Shown one piece after another: positions 5,684 through 5,817 of a stretch of 5,817 nucleotides of DNA. A program made the position numbers and the translations under genes. Numbering within the stretch: the first letter of the stretch is position 1; each line of letters opens with the position of its first letter. The DNA is from Bordetella parapertussis (lineage in GTDB: Bacteria; Pseudomonadota; Gammaproteobacteria; Burkholderiales; Burkholderiaceae_C). The stretch lies in contig CAMDJU010000173.1 in assembly GCA_945900695.1 (NCBI GenBank), forward strand, positions 1 through 5,817, written 5' to 3'. The notes under the pieces were generated by a model. It had not been told where the DNA came from and made no database searches. It saw only the letters and a program-made list of their open reading frames with translations.

Positions 5684-5817
5684 ATGGAACACTCCACCAA
5701 AACCGCGCGCCAATTGTTTGAAGACATCAAAGCCAACCCCACGCGGCGGCGATTTGGCTTTGGCAAGCGCCCAGCCATCATCAACATCGACTTGCAAAAA
5801 GCCTATACCTGTGTGGG
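5684..5817 (+). CDS. Isochorismatase-superfamily cysteine hydrolase (N-terminus only)
   Basis: An open frame begins at ATG 5684 and runs off the window; 44 codons plus 2 bases are visible. After a polar N-terminal arm (ARQLFEDIKANPTRRRFGFG, residues 8-27) comes KRPAIINIDLQKAYT (28-42). This is the first beta strand of the isochorismatase/N-carbamoylsarcosine amidohydrolase fold, with the catalytic Asp at residue 36. The remaining catalytic Lys and Cys are beyond the edge. Family members hydrolyse amides or carbamoyl groups (maleamate, N-carbamoylsarcosine, nicotinamide, ureidoacrylate); isochorismatases proper act on a vinyl ether. The start lies 5 bases after leuD without a clear ribosome binding site, suggesting translational coupling. 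The long N-terminal arm is more like N-carbamoylsarcosine or maleamate amidohydrolases than nicotinamidases, in my recollection. Because the 3' part is missing, the call is for the superfamily only. Confidence 0.75.
   Translation, partial: MEHSTKTARQLFEDIKANPTRRRFGFGKRPAIINIDLQKAYTCV

Noticed and set aside
1..5817. tRNA, rRNA, CRISPR array, insertion sequence, integrase or attachment-site repeats
   Set aside because: No cloverleaf, spaced direct repeats, transposase motifs or long terminal inverted repeats were seen by eye on either strand.

Overview
The window is GC-rich, densely coding DNA with every supported gene on the + strand. It reads like the chromosome of a beta-proteobacterium, most likely a Burkholderiales/Comamonadaceae member. 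The reasons are a Bug/TctC-type solute receptor (a family greatly expanded in that group), a small exported protein whose conserved blocks I know from Burkholderiales envelope proteins, and codon use rich in TTG, CAA and GGC. This assignment is inference; no rRNA or other marker gene is present.

Layout: (1) bases 1-783, the 3' part of a Bug/TctC periplasmic receptor; (2) 786-1559, a classical short-chain dehydrogenase/reductase (SDR) starting 2 bases after the receptor stop; (3) 1658-2134, a 158-residue secreted protein with a Pro/Tyr-rich tail; (4) an intergenic stretch of 163 bases with a plausible sigma70 promoter and two short hairpins; (5) 2298-3557, a 12-helix MFS carrier resembling oxalate/formate and monocarboxylate transporters; (6) 3665-5062 and 5064-5678, the large and small subunits of a LeuCD-type isomerase/hydratase, 1 base apart; (7) 5684 to the window end, the first 44 codons of an isochorismatase-superfamily hydrolase, cut by the window edge.

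The gene set looks more like a catabolic cluster for a small organic acid or amide than a leucine operon. It has two carboxylate-type uptake components, an NAD-type SDR, a hydrolase of the family that includes maleamate and N-carbamoylsarcosine amidohydrolases, and a LeuCD-like (de)hydratase with no leuB or leuA in view. A working model is that the hydrolase frees an unsaturated dicarboxylate, such as maleate or a substituted maleate, and the LeuCD-type enzyme hydrates it. The SDR may oxidise an alcohol in the same route. The substrate cannot be read from the sequence.

I see no tRNA, rRNA, CRISPR array, insertion sequence or attachment site, and no gap of 300 bases or more without a gene.
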